A stretch of DNA of 64,000 nucleotides from an uncultured Phycisphaerae bacterium (GCA_937928595.1 CALGJV010000004.1:1-64000), one strand, 5' to 3'. Shown: positions 39,268-49,029, numbered from the stretch's first letter. Numbers and translations are program-made. Notes: a model not told the origin generated them from the sequence alone.

Positions 39268-41823
39268 ATGACGACGCCCCTGACGCTCGACCTGAACGGC
39301 CGCTGGGAACTCGCGGGCTTCGACGGCTACGGCCAGACGCTGGGCGACACGGCCCTGCCCGCGGGCCTGCCGAACCTGCTCTGGATCGACGCCGAGGTCC
39401 CGGGCTCCGTGCACCGCGACCTGATGCGGGCGGGCTGGCTGCCGGAACTGTACGCCGACTGCCACACGCTGGCCGCGCGCTGGGTCGAGGACGACTACTG
39501 GTTCTATCGCCGCCGCTTCGACGTGCCGGAGCCGCCCGGTGACCGCCGCGCGTACCTCGTGCTCGAGGGTCTGGACCTCGACGCGGTCGTGTACCTCAAC
39601 GGCGCGGTCGTGGGCGAGCATCACAACGTGTTCCGCCCGCTGCGCATCGACGTCACCGGCCGCCTCCGGCCGCGCGACAACGAGCTCATCGTCCGGCTCG
39701 ACAGCGGCAAGCTGCTGGCATCCGACCGGCGCGGCGGGGACTACAACCTCGAACTGACGGCGGCGGCTACGAAGCGCGCCTGGTTGCGCAAGCCGCAGTA
39801 CGGGTGCCGGTGGGACTGGTCGCCGCGGCTGATGAACGTAGGGCTCGGTGGCGGCGTGCGACTGGAGCTGTGCGCGACGGCCCGGCTGGACGCGGTCGTG
39901 GTGACGCCGGAGCTGAGCGGTGACCGGTCCCGCGGCGCGTTCCGCGTGCGGGCGCTGGTGGAGAACGTCACCGGCCGGGCCCGGCCGCTGACGCTGCGCG
40001 TCCGCCGCACCGACGACGGGCCGGAAATCCAGACCACCGCGGTCATGCCGCCGGGGGCGGGCGAGCTGCGCGCGACGCTTCCGGTGGAGAGCCCGCAGCT
40101 CTGGTGGCCCCGCGGCCATGGCGCGCCGCACCTGTACGAGTTGGAGATCGAGTTACGGGCCGACGCGACGTCGCTGGCGGTGGTGCGACGGACGACGGGT
40201 CTGCGGCGCGTCGAGGTGCGGCAGCCGCCGGCGGCCGACGGCGGCACGCTGCTGCACCTGGTCGTCAACGACGAGCCGGTTTTCTGCAAGGGCGCGAACT
40301 GGGTGCCGGCGGACCTGCTCTATCCGACCGTGACGCCGGCGGACTACGAGCAACTGGTCGGGCTGGCGGTCGAGTGCGGCTGCAATCTGCTGCGCGTGTG
40401 GGGCGGGGGGCACTACGCCACGCCGGATTTCCTGGCCGCCTGCGACCGCGCCGGCGTGCTCGTCTGGCACGACCTGATCTTCGCCTGCTCGAAGTACCCG
40501 GGCGACGATCCGGCCTTCGTCTCGGAGGTCGAGGCCGAGGTCCGCCATCAGGTGCGGGCGCTGGCGCACCACCCGAGCCTGGCGGTCTGGTGCGGCAACA
40601 ACGAGGTCGACCTCGGCATCCACGACGGGTGGATCACCTCGTACGACCCCGCGACCCGGCCGTGCCACGACCTGTTTCACCGCCGCTTCGCCGAGCTGAT
40701 GCGGGCGGAGGACGGTTCGCGGCCGTACTGGCCGACCTCGCCGTGGTCGCCGGACGGGCGGCCGCCGAACGACCCGGCCAGCGGCGACCAGCACCCGTGG
40801 ACGGTGTCGCTCGGCGCGGCCAAGGGCGACTACTGGCACTATCGCACGGATGCGAGCCGCTTCCCGAACGAGGGCGGCATGCTCGGCCCGAGCACGCCGA
40901 AAACGTTGCGGGCGATGCTGCCCGAGCCGGAGCGCCGCGTCGGCAGCCGCACGTGGCTGCACCACGACAACAGCCAGAACACCTGGCGCGGCGAGCCGCT
41001 GCTGGACCACCTGCTGCGGCTGAATCTGGGCGTTCGGCCACAAGCGCTGAGCTTCGACGACTACGTGCACTACGCCGGCATCCTGCACGGCGAGGCGCTC
41101 GAGACCGCGATCGACAACTGGCACCGCCGCAAGTGGGACAGCGCGTCCGCCGTCTTCTGGATGTTCAACGACACCTGGCCGGCGACGACGAGCTGGACGC
41201 CGATCGACTACTACCGGCGGCGCAAACCGGCGTTCTGGTACGTCAAGCGGGCGTTCGCCGACCGGCGCGCGATCGCGGTGGGGCTGGAGCGGGAACTCGC
41301 GGTGTTCGTCGTCAACGACCTGCGGACGCCGCAGCGGTTCACGCTGCGCTGGGGTCTGTTCGCGCTGGCCGGCGGGCGGCCGGTGGACGAGACGGTGACG
41401 GTCGAGTGTCCGGCGAACGCGGCCGTGGTGGCGGCGCGGCGGCCGCTGGCGGATTGGGACCGGCTGGGCGTCGCGACGCACGGGGCGTTCGCGGTGCTGA
41501 GCGACGAGCGCGGCACGCTGCTCAGCATGCAGCGCCTGTTCCGCCGGCGTTTCGGTGAGCTGGCCTGGGCCCCGGCCGACGTATGCATCGAGCGTTTGCG
41601 CGGCCAGGGGCCGGGCGGGCCGACGGGCGCCGACCTGCTGCGGCTGACCTGCCCCACCTTCGCGTGGGCCGTGACACTCGACGTGGACGGCGAGCGGCCG
41701 CTGGCGGACAACTGGTTCGATCTGCTGCCCGGTGTACCGCACACGCTGCCGTGGGCGGGCGACTGGCCCACGCCGACGCCGCGCGCGGCCAACCCGCCGG
41801 ACGGGTGGCCCGGCCGCGCGTAG
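39268..41823 (+). CDS. GH2 beta-mannosidase
   Basis: This 851-residue enzyme shows beta-mannosidase features: the N-terminal RWELAGFDGYGQ, VPGSVHRDLMRAG and DDYWFYRRRFDVP strings, RKPQYGCRWDWSPRL, and a TIM barrel with ANWVPADLLYP. Glu446 in WCGNNEVDLG is the acid/base. Glu535 in FPNEGGMLG corresponds to the nucleophile, although the family usually reads SEFG there. It would remove non-reducing beta-linked mannose from oligosaccharides imported by the upstream symporter. No signal peptide, so cytoplasmic. It lies 22 bp after the preceding GH2 gene and is the last gene of the operon. Confidence 0.92.
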   Translation: MTTPLTLDLNGRWELAGFDGYGQTLGDTALPAGLPNLLWIDAEVPGSVHRDLMRAGWLPELYADCHTLAARWVEDDYWFYRRRFDVPEPPGDRRAYLVLEGLDLDAVVYLNGAVVGEHHNVFRPLRIDVTGRLRPRDNELIVRLDSGKLLASDRRGGDYNLELTAAATKRAWLRKPQYGCRWDWSPRLMNVGLGGGVRLELCATARLDAVVVTPELSGDRSRGAFRVRALVENVTGRARPLTLRVRRTDDGPEIQTTAVMPPGAGELRATLPVESPQLWWPRGHGAPHLYELEIELRADATSLAVVRRTTGLRRVEVRQPPAADGGTLLHLVVNDEPVFCKGANWVPADLLYPTVTPADYEQLVGLAVECGCNLLRVWGGGHYATPDFLAACDRAGVLVWHDLIFACSKYPGDDPAFVSEVEAEVRHQVRALAHHPSLAVWCGNNEVDLGIHDGWITSYDPATRPCHDLFHRRFAELMRAEDGSRPYWPTSPWSPDGRPPNDPASGDQHPWTVSLGAAKGDYWHYRTDASRFPNEGGMLGPSTPKTLRAMLPEPERRVGSRTWLHHDNSQNTWRGEPLLDHLLRLNLGVRPQALSFDDYVHYAGILHGEALETAIDNWHRRKWDSASAVFWMFNDTWPATTSWTPIDYYRRRKPAFWYVKRAFADRRAIAVGLERELAVFVVNDLRTPQRFTLRWGLFALAGGRPVDETVTVECPANAAVVAARRPLADWDRLGVATHGAFAVLSDERGTLLSMQRLFRRRFGELAWAPADVCIERLRGQGPGGPTGADLLRLTCPTFAWAVTLDVDGERPLADNWFDLLPGVPHTLPWAGDWPTPTPRAANPPDGWPGRA

Positions 41824-41885
41824 CGCCGGACACCCCCCGGCCGACCGGCCCGCGGGGTCCGCGCGGAAGGTGACGCCGCCGGGGG

Positions 41886-44800
41886 CTAGGGCCCGGTGAA
41901 CAGCCGCTGGAACGCGGCGAAATCGCCCAGATCGACGTCGCCGTCGGCATCGGCCAGATCGCTCCGCGCGAACCATTCGCCCGGCACGCCGCCGGGCGGC
42001 GCGGTGACGCCGGGCCCGACGAGGCACCGCCCCAGCGCGTCGAAGTCACGCACGTCCACGTCGCCGTCGCGGTCGATGTCGCCCGGCCGGTCGGCCAGAC
42101 CGAAGAGCACGGCGGTGTCCGACGCGAGATCGACGACCGGCAGGAGCAGCCGTCCGTCGGCCGTGGTGGTCAGGAGTTGCTCGGTGGTCCAGACGCCCGC
42201 GGCCGTGTCGAACCAGCGGACGCGGTAGGTCGCGGCGGCCGGGAGGCCGGGGACGGTAACCGTGGCGGTCACGGGCGTGATGGGGACGCCGTCCACGACG
42301 CTGCGCCAGGTGTACTGGCGGTTCTGGATCCACAGGTGGCCGCGGCGGCTCTGCGTGCTCACCTGCCCGACGACGCGGAGGGCGGGCACGGTCGTGGCCT
42401 GCGCGTCGACGCACGCGCCGCCGCCCGGGTCCGCCTCGGCGACGAACGTGCGGAACGCGCGGTACACGTGGTAGAGGGGGCCGTGGTTGCCCGCGACGCC
42501 GCGGATGTTGTCGGTCCACCAGTAGAGTTCGTAAAGGACGGCGGCGTCGAGCTGGGCCCAGGTGATGTGGCGCAGCCAGACGCCCTGGGTGTCAAGCGTC
42601 AGCGCGGGATGGTCGTTGCCGTTGGGCCCGCCGAGGCCGGTTTCGCCGCGGATGATCGGTTTGCCGACGCTCAGCGTTGCGAGCTGGCGGGCCAGCGACA
42701 GGTGCGCCAGGGCCGAATCGCTGTTCTCGGGCGTGCCGTAGGCCACGTACTCGTGCACGTCCGCCGGGCTGACCGTGGGATACGCCGGGTTTGCCCAGAA
42801 CGGCGCGGGGAACGTGGCCCACAGGGAGGTGGACGCCATGTGGCGGTGCGGGTCGTTTGCGGCCATCCACGCGGCCAGCCGCTCGGCGTGTTCGTACACG
42901 TCGGTGCTGAAGGGGTTCTGCTCGTTGGCCAGTTCCCAGGAGTGGACGCTCCGCTCGGCGCCCCAGCGGGCGGTGAGATAGCGCCACCAGTACTGCTGGA
43001 GGCGGTTCGACGGGTGCCCGGCCGGCGCGTTGAAGTTCGCGTCGTCGCTGTTGCGCTCCATGAAACCGGCGGAGCCCAGACGGGTCAGGATGTAGTCCTG
43101 CTTCTCGGTGATGACCAGGCGGTAGTAGTGGCCCGCGAGGCTCGACTGCCGGAGGGCGTAGTCGTACTGGAAGGACGCGAGCGGGTCGAAGTACAGGTGG
43201 TAGTTCGCGTTCGGGCGCCGCAGCAGCTCGGGGCCGAGCTGACCGCCGGAGCGCACCTCGCGGAGCGAGATCTCGTCCACGAAGGCGGCCCCGCCGGTCG
43301 TGTTCTCGAGCATCACGCACAGGTTGCCGAGGAAGTTGGCGTCGGCGACGAAGCCGCCTTCGTAGACGCACCAGCCGCGCGAGCCGTTCACGTGGGGCAC
43401 GAGCGCGGCGTACTGCGGCAGGAAGTCCGGCGGGTCGGGCCAGCCGGTCCGCTTGAGCGTCAGGCCGTAGGGGTAGCCCGACCGCGCCGGGCCGGTCACG
43501 CCGACGAGCTTGGCCCGGATGCGCAGGCGGTACGTGCGACCGGGCTCCAGCGCGCGGTCGCCGCCCTGGAAGCCGGCGAACATGAGCGGGTTGGTCGCGT
43601 CGAGCCGGGTCGTGACGCAGCCGTCGCCGTACGCCTGGGCGGCCGACAGCCCGGTGGCGGGGACGGTGCCCTCGTAGCTCAGCGTGCGGGAGCTCCAGGG
43701 GATCCAGGCCGATCCGTAGATGTTCGCGCCGCTGAGCCACAGCCGGAAGAAGTCGGCCGAGTCCGAGCCGACCAGCGCGATGGTCTCGTCGACTCCGCGC
43801 ATGACCTCGTCGCCGAAGCCGCCGCCGTGGCCGACGCCCGCGAAGTGCGTGCCGTCCTCGAAGCGGAAGTAGCGCGGGTCCAGCGGGTTGACGCGGACGA
43901 AGCCGTGGTTGTTCGGGTCGGCGGGCGGTGTCACGAAGAAGGCGGTCGCGGGGCTGAGCGCGGTCCCGCCCGCATCGACCGCCCGCAGCCGCACCTGCCA
44001 CGGCCCGATGCGTGGCGGCGCGAAGCGCACCATCCAGGTCCGTTCGTCGCTGGGATACAGCCACTCGGCCCCATCGCGTTGCTGGGCCGTGTAGCCGCGA
44101 TAGTAGAAGGCGGGCTGCGTCAGCACCGTCGTGAAGCCGTCGTCGCTGAACTCGGCATCGACGGAGATGCCGATGCCCGCGGGCACGCCGGGCGGGGGGG
44201 CCGGGTCATACGGGAAGTCGAAGGTGGTCGCCCGCGTGTTCTGCACGTCGAACGAGATGACCAGCGGCTCCCAGCGCTCCACCGTCGGCGGATGCTGAAC
44301 GCCAACGATTGTGAGCGGTCCCGGCGGGTGATACCAGACGACCCGCTCCGCGAGCGTCAGCTTGCCCGCGGCGGACAGCGCATTGACGAGAATCCGATTG
44401 CGGCCCGGGTGCAGCGGAACCGTGGCCGCGAACGCGGGCAGCCCCGGGGCGACGCCCGCCTCCCCCCGGTCCGTGGACCAGCGGACCTCGGCCGCGCCGG
44501 CGGCCGTGCCGCCGAGCGCGACCGTGGGCGTGGTCGCGATGAAGCTCTCCGGCGGCGTCGTGAGGGTCAACGTGGGGTAGGTCGGGTCGGACACGGTGAC
44601 GACCGTCGAGGCCAGCGCGACGGCGTCCCGGTCGTCCTGGGCGTAGGCCCGGACCGTGTAGGTGCCGGGAGCGACGTAGGTGTACGAGCCGGCGGCGTCG
44701 AGGGCGTGTCCGCCGTCGCCGAAGTCCCAGGAGATGTGCTCGATGGCGCCGTCGAGATCGTCGCCGAGCAACGCGTACTGCACCGTGGCGGGGAGCGTGG

Positions 44801-45359
44801 TGCTTTGGGCGGGGGTCACCACGGCGCTGATCTGCGGGGGCAGGTTCGTGCCGTCGTCGGGCAGCAGCACCGCGTCGTCCACGTAGAACTCGATGTGCGA
44901 GGCGGGGTTGGCGAACTTGTTGAAATCGAATCGCGCCAGGCCGTCGAGCGCGGTGAACTGCAAGGCCACCTTGAACCACTGCCCGGTCGGGTGCGTACTC
45001 GCGAGCAGCTCGACGCCGTCGAGAAAGGTCCAGTTGCCGGCGGTCACGCCGATGCCGATGTAGCCCCAGTCCACGATGTCGGTGCGGACGATGTAGACCC
45101 AGACGGTCGCGCGATACGCCTGCCCCGGCTGGACGGGCACGGCCTGGCGGATTTGTGCGCCCTGCCCGGGCGGACCGCTCAGGCGGCAGGCGTACGTGCC
45201 GCTGTGAATCGGCGACGTGACGATCGTCGCGCCCACGGGCTCCGACCAGCCCGCGAGCGTGCCGGTCTCGAAGCCGCCGTTGACGAACAGATTCTGAGCC
45301 CCGGCCGTTGCCATCGGCAGCAGAACCACGACCAGCGCAGGAATCCACGGGGTGCGCAT
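41886..45359 (-). CDS. Large secreted glycoside hydrolase-like protein with dockerin-type tail
   Basis: This 1157-residue protein has a signal peptide (IPALVVVLLPMATAGAQ), then a carbohydrate-binding jelly-roll (FVNGGFETGTLAGWS...FDFNKFANPASHIEFYVDD), a PKD domain (ISWDFGDGGHALD), a beta-domain resembling DUF5060 (PTVERWEPLVISFDVQNT), and a TIM-barrel catalytic region. Glu813 in WELANEQNPF and Glu906 in IIRGETGLGG are plausible acid/base and nucleophile of a clan GH-A enzyme. Two calcium-loop motifs (DRDGDVDVRDFDAL and DADGDVDLGDFAAF) end the protein. It probably acts outside the cell on a polysaccharide. GGGAGG precedes the ATG. The next gene upstream is nfnB, also on the minus strand. Confidence 0.78.
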   Translation of the reverse strand: MRTPWIPALVVVLLPMATAGAQNLFVNGGFETGTLAGWSEPVGATIVTSPIHSGTYACRLSGPPGQGAQIRQAVPVQPGQAYRATVWVYIVRTDIVDWGYIGIGVTAGNWTFLDGVELLASTHPTGQWFKVALQFTALDGLARFDFNKFANPASHIEFYVDDAVLLPDDGTNLPPQISAVVTPAQSTTLPATVQYALLGDDLDGAIEHISWDFGDGGHALDAAGSYTYVAPGTYTVRAYAQDDRDAVALASTVVTVSDPTYPTLTLTTPPESFIATTPTVALGGTAAGAAEVRWSTDRGEAGVAPGLPAFAATVPLHPGRNRILVNALSAAGKLTLAERVVWYHPPGPLTIVGVQHPPTVERWEPLVISFDVQNTRATTFDFPYDPAPPPGVPAGIGISVDAEFSDDGFTTVLTQPAFYYRGYTAQQRDGAEWLYPSDERTWMVRFAPPRIGPWQVRLRAVDAGGTALSPATAFFVTPPADPNNHGFVRVNPLDPRYFRFEDGTHFAGVGHGGGFGDEVMRGVDETIALVGSDSADFFRLWLSGANIYGSAWIPWSSRTLSYEGTVPATGLSAAQAYGDGCVTTRLDATNPLMFAGFQGGDRALEPGRTYRLRIRAKLVGVTGPARSGYPYGLTLKRTGWPDPPDFLPQYAALVPHVNGSRGWCVYEGGFVADANFLGNLCVMLENTTGGAAFVDEISLREVRSGGQLGPELLRRPNANYHLYFDPLASFQYDYALRQSSLAGHYYRLVITEKQDYILTRLGSAGFMERNSDDANFNAPAGHPSNRLQQYWWRYLTARWGAERSVHSWELANEQNPFSTDVYEHAERLAAWMAANDPHRHMASTSLWATFPAPFWANPAYPTVSPADVHEYVAYGTPENSDSALAHLSLARQLATLSVGKPIIRGETGLGGPNGNDHPALTLDTQGVWLRHITWAQLDAAVLYELYWWTDNIRGVAGNHGPLYHVYRAFRTFVAEADPGGGACVDAQATTVPALRVVGQVSTQSRRGHLWIQNRQYTWRSVVDGVPITPVTATVTVPGLPAAATYRVRWFDTAAGVWTTEQLLTTTADGRLLLPVVDLASDTAVLFGLADRPGDIDRDGDVDVRDFDALGRCLVGPGVTAPPGGVPGEWFARSDLADADGDVDLGDFAAFQRLFTGP

Positions 45360-45515
45360 GTGACCTCCCGTTGCACGCAGCGACTTGCGGAGACAACCGA
45401 GGGGCGTCCGCTTCCTTCCGCCGTTTCCGGAGGCGGTGGGGCACCGCGGTCCCGGTCGGTTGACGCCGTTCCGCCGCGACCGGCGCGCGACCGCCTCTGT
45501 TTTCCGCCAGCCGGT

Positions 45516-45546
45516 AGCATACTGCGCGGCAGCGCGGCGGCGTCAA
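45516..45546 (-). promoter_or_regulatory. Promoter candidate for the secreted hydrolase
   Basis: On the minus strand, TTGACG (45541-45546) is followed 19 bases later by TATGCT (45516-45521). The spacer is longer than ideal. Its position about 160 bases before the start fits. Confidence 0.35.
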
Positions 45547-45586
45547 GCAAGAAGTGCCCCGCCGACGCCTAGGCCGCGCGACGGAG

Positions 45587-47059
45587 TCAGCCCTGGCAGG
45601 CCGGTTTGAGGCCCGACCCCGGTGCCTCCGGCAGCGGCGGCAGGCCGTGCTTGCTGCGCACGTACCGATCGATTGCCGCGGCCGACTTCTTGCCGTCGCC
45701 CATCGCCAGGATGACCGTGGCGGAGCCGCGGACGATATCGCCGCCGGCGAACACGCCCGGCTTGCTCGTCCGGCCATGCTCGTCGGCCTCGATGTACCCC
45801 CACTGGTTGAGCTTCAGGTCGGGCGTGGCCTGCGTGAGCAGCGGGTTGGCGCGCGTGCCGATGGCGGGGATCACGAGGTCGCAGTCGATCACGAACTCGG
45901 AGCCCTTCACCGGCACCGGCCGGCGTCGCCCGCTGTCGTCTGGCGCGCCGAGCTCCATGCGGACGCACTCGATGCCGCGGACCCAGCCGTCGGGCGTGCC
46001 GAGCACGCGGGTCGGGTTGCATAGGAACTTGAAGATGATGCCCTCCTGCTCGGCGTGGTGCACTTCCTCGACGCGGGCCGGCATTTCCGCGCGGCTGCGG
46101 CGGTACACGAGGATCGCCTCGCGCGCGCCGAGCCGCTTGGCGGTGCGGACGGCATCCATCGCCACGTTGCCGCCGCCCACGACGACGACGCGTTCGCCGC
46201 GGATGATCGGCGTGTCGAAGTTCGGGAACTCGTAGGCCCGCATCAGGTTCGAGCGGGTCAGGTACTCGTTGGCGGAGTAGACGCCCTTCAAGTTCTCACC
46301 GGGTACGTTCATGAAGATCGGCAGCCCGGCCCCGTTGGCCACGAAGACCGCCGAGAACCCCTCCTCGCCGAGCAGCTCGTCGATCGTGAACGTCCAACCG
46401 ATCACGACGTTGCAGACGATCTTCACGCCCATCTGCCGCAGCCGATCGACCTCGGCGTCGATGATCTTGTTCGGCAGACGGAACTCGGGGATGCCGTACG
46501 TCAGCACGCCGCCCGGCTGGTGCAGGGCCTCGAAGATCGTCACGTTGTGGCCCTTCTTCGCCAGCTCGCCCGCGCACGTCAGCCCGGCCGGACCGGAGCC
46601 GACGACCGCGACCTTGATGCCGGTCGGCGGCGCCAGCAGCGTTTTCAGCTCGAGGTTCTCGCGGGCCCAGTCGGCCACATAGCGCTCGAGGTGGCCCACC
46701 GCGACGGGTCGGCCGTTCTTGCCCTTCGCGCGGATGCACACCTGCTCGCACTGCTCCTCCTGCGGGCAGACGCGGCCGGTGATGCCGGGCAGCGCGTTGG
46801 CCGACAGCAGCAGCTCGGCCGCGCCCTTCAGGTCGCCGGCCGAAACGCGCTCGAGGAAGCCCGGGATGTCGATGCCGACCGGGCAGCCGTACGTGCACTT
46901 GCCGTCCTTGCACTGGAGGCAGCGGTTGGCCTCCAGGGCGGCCAGGGATTCGCCGTAGCCGAGGTTGACCTCGTTGAAATCGCGGTTGCGCTCCTGCGGA
47001 TCGCGTTCCGGCATCTGCTGCCGGTCGATGGCCATACGCTCTTTGGGGGTCAGGGGCAT
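45587..47059 (-). CDS. nfnB: NfnB-type (GltD-like) large subunit of ferredoxin:NADP+ oxidoreductase
   Basis: This 490-residue flavoprotein has an N-terminal Fe-S domain (CLQCKDGKCTYGCPVGIDIP and RVCPQEEQCEQVC), an FAD Rossmann motif (VAVVGSGPAGLTCAGELAKKG) and an NAD(P) motif (VVVVGGGNVAMDAVRTA). In isolation it resembles the glutamate synthase small subunit GltD. The gene immediately upstream encodes the matching NfnA-like subunit and no large gltB is present. The pair is therefore more likely the electron-bifurcating NADH-dependent reduced ferredoxin:NADP+ oxidoreductase or its sulfide-dehydrogenase relative. It acts in the cytoplasm. It starts 67 bp after nfnA. Confidence 0.85.
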   Translation of the reverse strand: MPLTPKERMAIDRQQMPERDPQERNRDFNEVNLGYGESLAALEANRCLQCKDGKCTYGCPVGIDIPGFLERVSAGDLKGAAELLLSANALPGITGRVCPQEEQCEQVCIRAKGKNGRPVAVGHLERYVADWARENLELKTLLAPPTGIKVAVVGSGPAGLTCAGELAKKGHNVTIFEALHQPGGVLTYGIPEFRLPNKIIDAEVDRLRQMGVKIVCNVVIGWTFTIDELLGEEGFSAVFVANGAGLPIFMNVPGENLKGVYSANEYLTRSNLMRAYEFPNFDTPIIRGERVVVVGGGNVAMDAVRTAKRLGAREAILVYRRSRAEMPARVEEVHHAEQEGIIFKFLCNPTRVLGTPDGWVRGIECVRMELGAPDDSGRRRPVPVKGSEFVIDCDLVIPAIGTRANPLLTQATPDLKLNQWGYIEADEHGRTSKPGVFAGGDIVRGSATVILAMGDGKKSAAAIDRYVRSKHGLPPLPEAPGSGLKPACQG

Positions 47060-47126
47060 GGGCTACCTCGAGACGGCCGACCGTCCGGCCGGGTGAAAAC
47101 ACGCCGCGGTCAGCGGGCGCCGCGGG

Positions 47127-47975
47127 CTACGATCGCAGACCGATGCGGCACTCGTGCTCCATCCGCTCCAGGGCCGTTTTCTCCTGGGCCCGGTACGCGG
47201 TCAGGCGGTCCGAGAGCTCGGCGTAATCGACCTGGTGGCCGTCGAACTCCGGCCCGTCCACACACGCGAACTGCGTCCTGCCGCCGACGGTCACGCGGCA
47301 GCCGCCGCACATGCCGGTGCCGTCGACCATGATGGGGTTGAGCGAAACGATCGTGGGGATCTGCAGCGGGCGGGTCAGCTCCGCGATGGCCCGCATCATC
47401 GGCACCGGCCCGGCGCAGTAGACCACGCCGATCGGCCGGCTCGGGTCCGCGATGAGCTCCCGCAGCTTGTCCGCGACCGTGCCCTGGAAGCCGTAGCTGC
47501 CGTCGTCGGTCGTCGCGTACACGGCGTCGCAGACCTTGCGCAGCTCGTCTTCGAGCACGACGAGGTCTTTCGTCCGGCCGCCGGTGATCGCGCTGACGAA
47601 CGCGCCGTGGGCCCGCAGCGCCTTGGCGAGCGGGTAGATGACGGCCGTGCCGACGCCGCCGCCGACCAGCACGGCGTGGTCGGCCTTGTGGATGTCCGTG
47701 GGACGACCGAGCGGCCCCATCACGTCGCGGATCGTGTCGCCGGGGCCCTTGCTGCACAACAGCCGGGTGGTCTTGCCGATGGCCTTGACGATCAGCTCGA
47801 TGGTGCCGGTGTGGGGGTCGGCGTCGGCCATCGTGAGCGGGATGCGCTCGCCGTTCTCGGTCACGCGGAGGATGACGAACTGGCCGGGCTGGCGGTGCCG
47901 CGCGACGAGCGGGGCCTCGATCTGGAACCACTTGACATCGCTGGCGAGCTGCCGCGTGGCGAGGATTCGGAACAT
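47127..47975 (-). CDS. nfnA: NfnA-type small subunit (ferredoxin-NAD(P)+ reductase-like)
   Basis: This 282-residue protein has an FAD-binding barrel (VKWFQIEAPLVARHRQPGQF, RIPLTMADAD), an NAD-binding domain with VLVGGGVGTAVIYPLAKAL and VVYCAGPVPMMRA, and a C-terminal [2Fe-2S] binding region MCGGCRV...FACVDGPEFDG. This matches the small subunit of Nfn/sulfide dehydrogenase and dihydroorotate dehydrogenase electron-transfer subunits. The adjacent NfnB supports Nfn; pyrD is absent. The complex would balance NADH, NADPH and ferredoxin pools. It is divergent from a thioesterase gene over about 196 bp. Confidence 0.85.
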   Translation of the reverse strand: MFRILATRQLASDVKWFQIEAPLVARHRQPGQFVILRVTENGERIPLTMADADPHTGTIELIVKAIGKTTRLLCSKGPGDTIRDVMGPLGRPTDIHKADHAVLVGGGVGTAVIYPLAKALRAHGAFVSAITGGRTKDLVVLEDELRKVCDAVYATTDDGSYGFQGTVADKLRELIADPSRPIGVVYCAGPVPMMRAIAELTRPLQIPTIVSLNPIMVDGTGMCGGCRVTVGGRTQFACVDGPEFDGHQVDYAELSDRLTAYRAQEKTALERMEHECRIGLRS

Positions 47976-48019
47976 GCGTCACTCGCTGGAGGACGTGGGG
48001 ACCGGGTTACCGAGATGAC

Positions 48020-48050
48020 ATTATCGCGGTCGGGCGAGTGAAAGGCAAAC
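48020..48050 (-). promoter_or_regulatory. Promoter candidate for nfnAB
   Basis: On the minus strand, GATAAT (48020-48025) is preceded by TTGCCT with a 17-base spacer. The -10 matches 5 of 6 and the -35 matches 4 of 6. The leader would be about 40 bases. Confidence 0.4.
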
Positions 48051-48171
48051 GCGGCCGGCGGCGGGGCTTGGCGGCGGTAAGTGCAGCATCCAGAGTATTT
48101 TGGCGACGCGCCGCCCCCTTCGCCGCGGGCCGGGCGTTGCCCGGACGGATCGGCGGGCAGACAATCCCGGC

Positions 48172-48555
48172 ATGTCGTCCGGCCACCCCAATTGCTGCCC
48201 GGCGCTGCGGGTCGTGATGATGCCGCGCGACACGAACCCGAACGGGACGATCTTCGGCGGCGTACTGCTCAGCTACATCGACCAGGCCGGCGCGATCGAG
48301 GCCCGCAAGCACGCTCCGCGACGGGTGGTGACGGTCGCGATCGACCGCGTGGAGTTCAAGCAGCCGGTCCACGTGGGCGACGTGCTGAGCTTCTTCACGA
48401 CGCTGGTCAAACGCGGGCGGACTTCGCTCACGGTACACGTCGAAGTCGAGGCCGAGCGCTTCGTCCCGCCGCGGGAGACGGTGCCGGTGACGACGGCCAC
48501 ACTCGTGTTCGTGTCGGTGGACGAGGAAGGCCGGCCACTGCCGGTTCCGCCCTGA
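48172..48555 (+). CDS. Hotdog-fold acyl-CoA thioesterase (YciA/BACH type)
   Basis: This 127-residue single hotdog domain has [21 protein letters not shown], the family's active-site helix with the catalytic Asp. [15 protein letters not shown] is the second conserved strand. Such enzymes hydrolyse acyl-CoA in the cytoplasm and usually form hexamers. The ATG at 48172 begins close to the domain; in-frame codons upstream to 48100 are not supported. It is divergent from nfnAB and convergent with the MazG-like gene. Confidence 0.88.
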   Translation: MSSGHPNCCPALRVVMMPRDTNPNGTIFGGVLLSYIDQAGAIEARKHAPRRVVTVAIDRVEFKQPVHVGDVLSFFTTLVKRGRTSLTVHVEVEAERFVPPRETVPVTTATLVFVSVDEEGRPLPVPP

Positions 48556-48567
48556 GCACCCGGGGCG

Positions 48568-48864
48568 CTACGTCAGCTTGGCGTCGCAGCGGCAGACGAG
48601 CTCGCCGCAGCCCGGGCAGCCGCCCGTGAATTTGCGGATGGCTTCCTCGAGGTCCACCCCTTCAACGTTCGCGAGCGTCACCAGCCAGGCGAGCACGTCC
48701 GCGAACTCCTCCTTCAGATTCTCGCGATCCCGGCCGGAGGCGATCGCGCTGGCCAGCTCGCCGACCTCCTCCGCGAACCACAGAAACGTCTTGGCCGACC
48801 CGCGGGCGCGGTCCTTGTCCGAGTACATGCGGTTGATCAGTTCCTGGAACGCGCGGATTTCCAC
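48568..48864 (-). CDS. MazG-like nucleotide pyrophosphohydrolase
   Basis: This protein is about 98 residues long, a single MazG-type helical domain. WFAEEVGELASAI and LKEEFADVLAWL supply the EExxE and ExxD magnesium-binding residues. It probably hydrolyses a nucleoside triphosphate to its monophosphate. The C-terminus ends in CPGCGELVCRC, an unusual cysteine cluster that could bind a metal. The start is a GTG at 48864 with CGGAG seven bases upstream; another GTG at 48870 is possible. It ends 12 bp from the convergent thioesterase stop. Confidence 0.82.
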   Translation of the reverse strand: MEIRAFQELINRMYSDKDRARGSAKTFLWFAEEVGELASAIASGRDRENLKEEFADVLAWLVTLANVEGVDLEEAIRKFTGGCPGCGELVCRCDAKLT

Positions 48865-49029
48865 ACGCACTCTCCGATGCGGACCGGCCGGGCCGCTATT
48901 CTCACGGATTGCGCCGGGCGATACAAACGCGGCTCGGAGCCGTCTTTGGCCGGAGCGGAACCCGCTGCGGGGCAACGGCCGCCCGGGCCGCGAGACTATC
49001 GGGCCGGCCCGGCCGCCGCAGCAGCCGGC

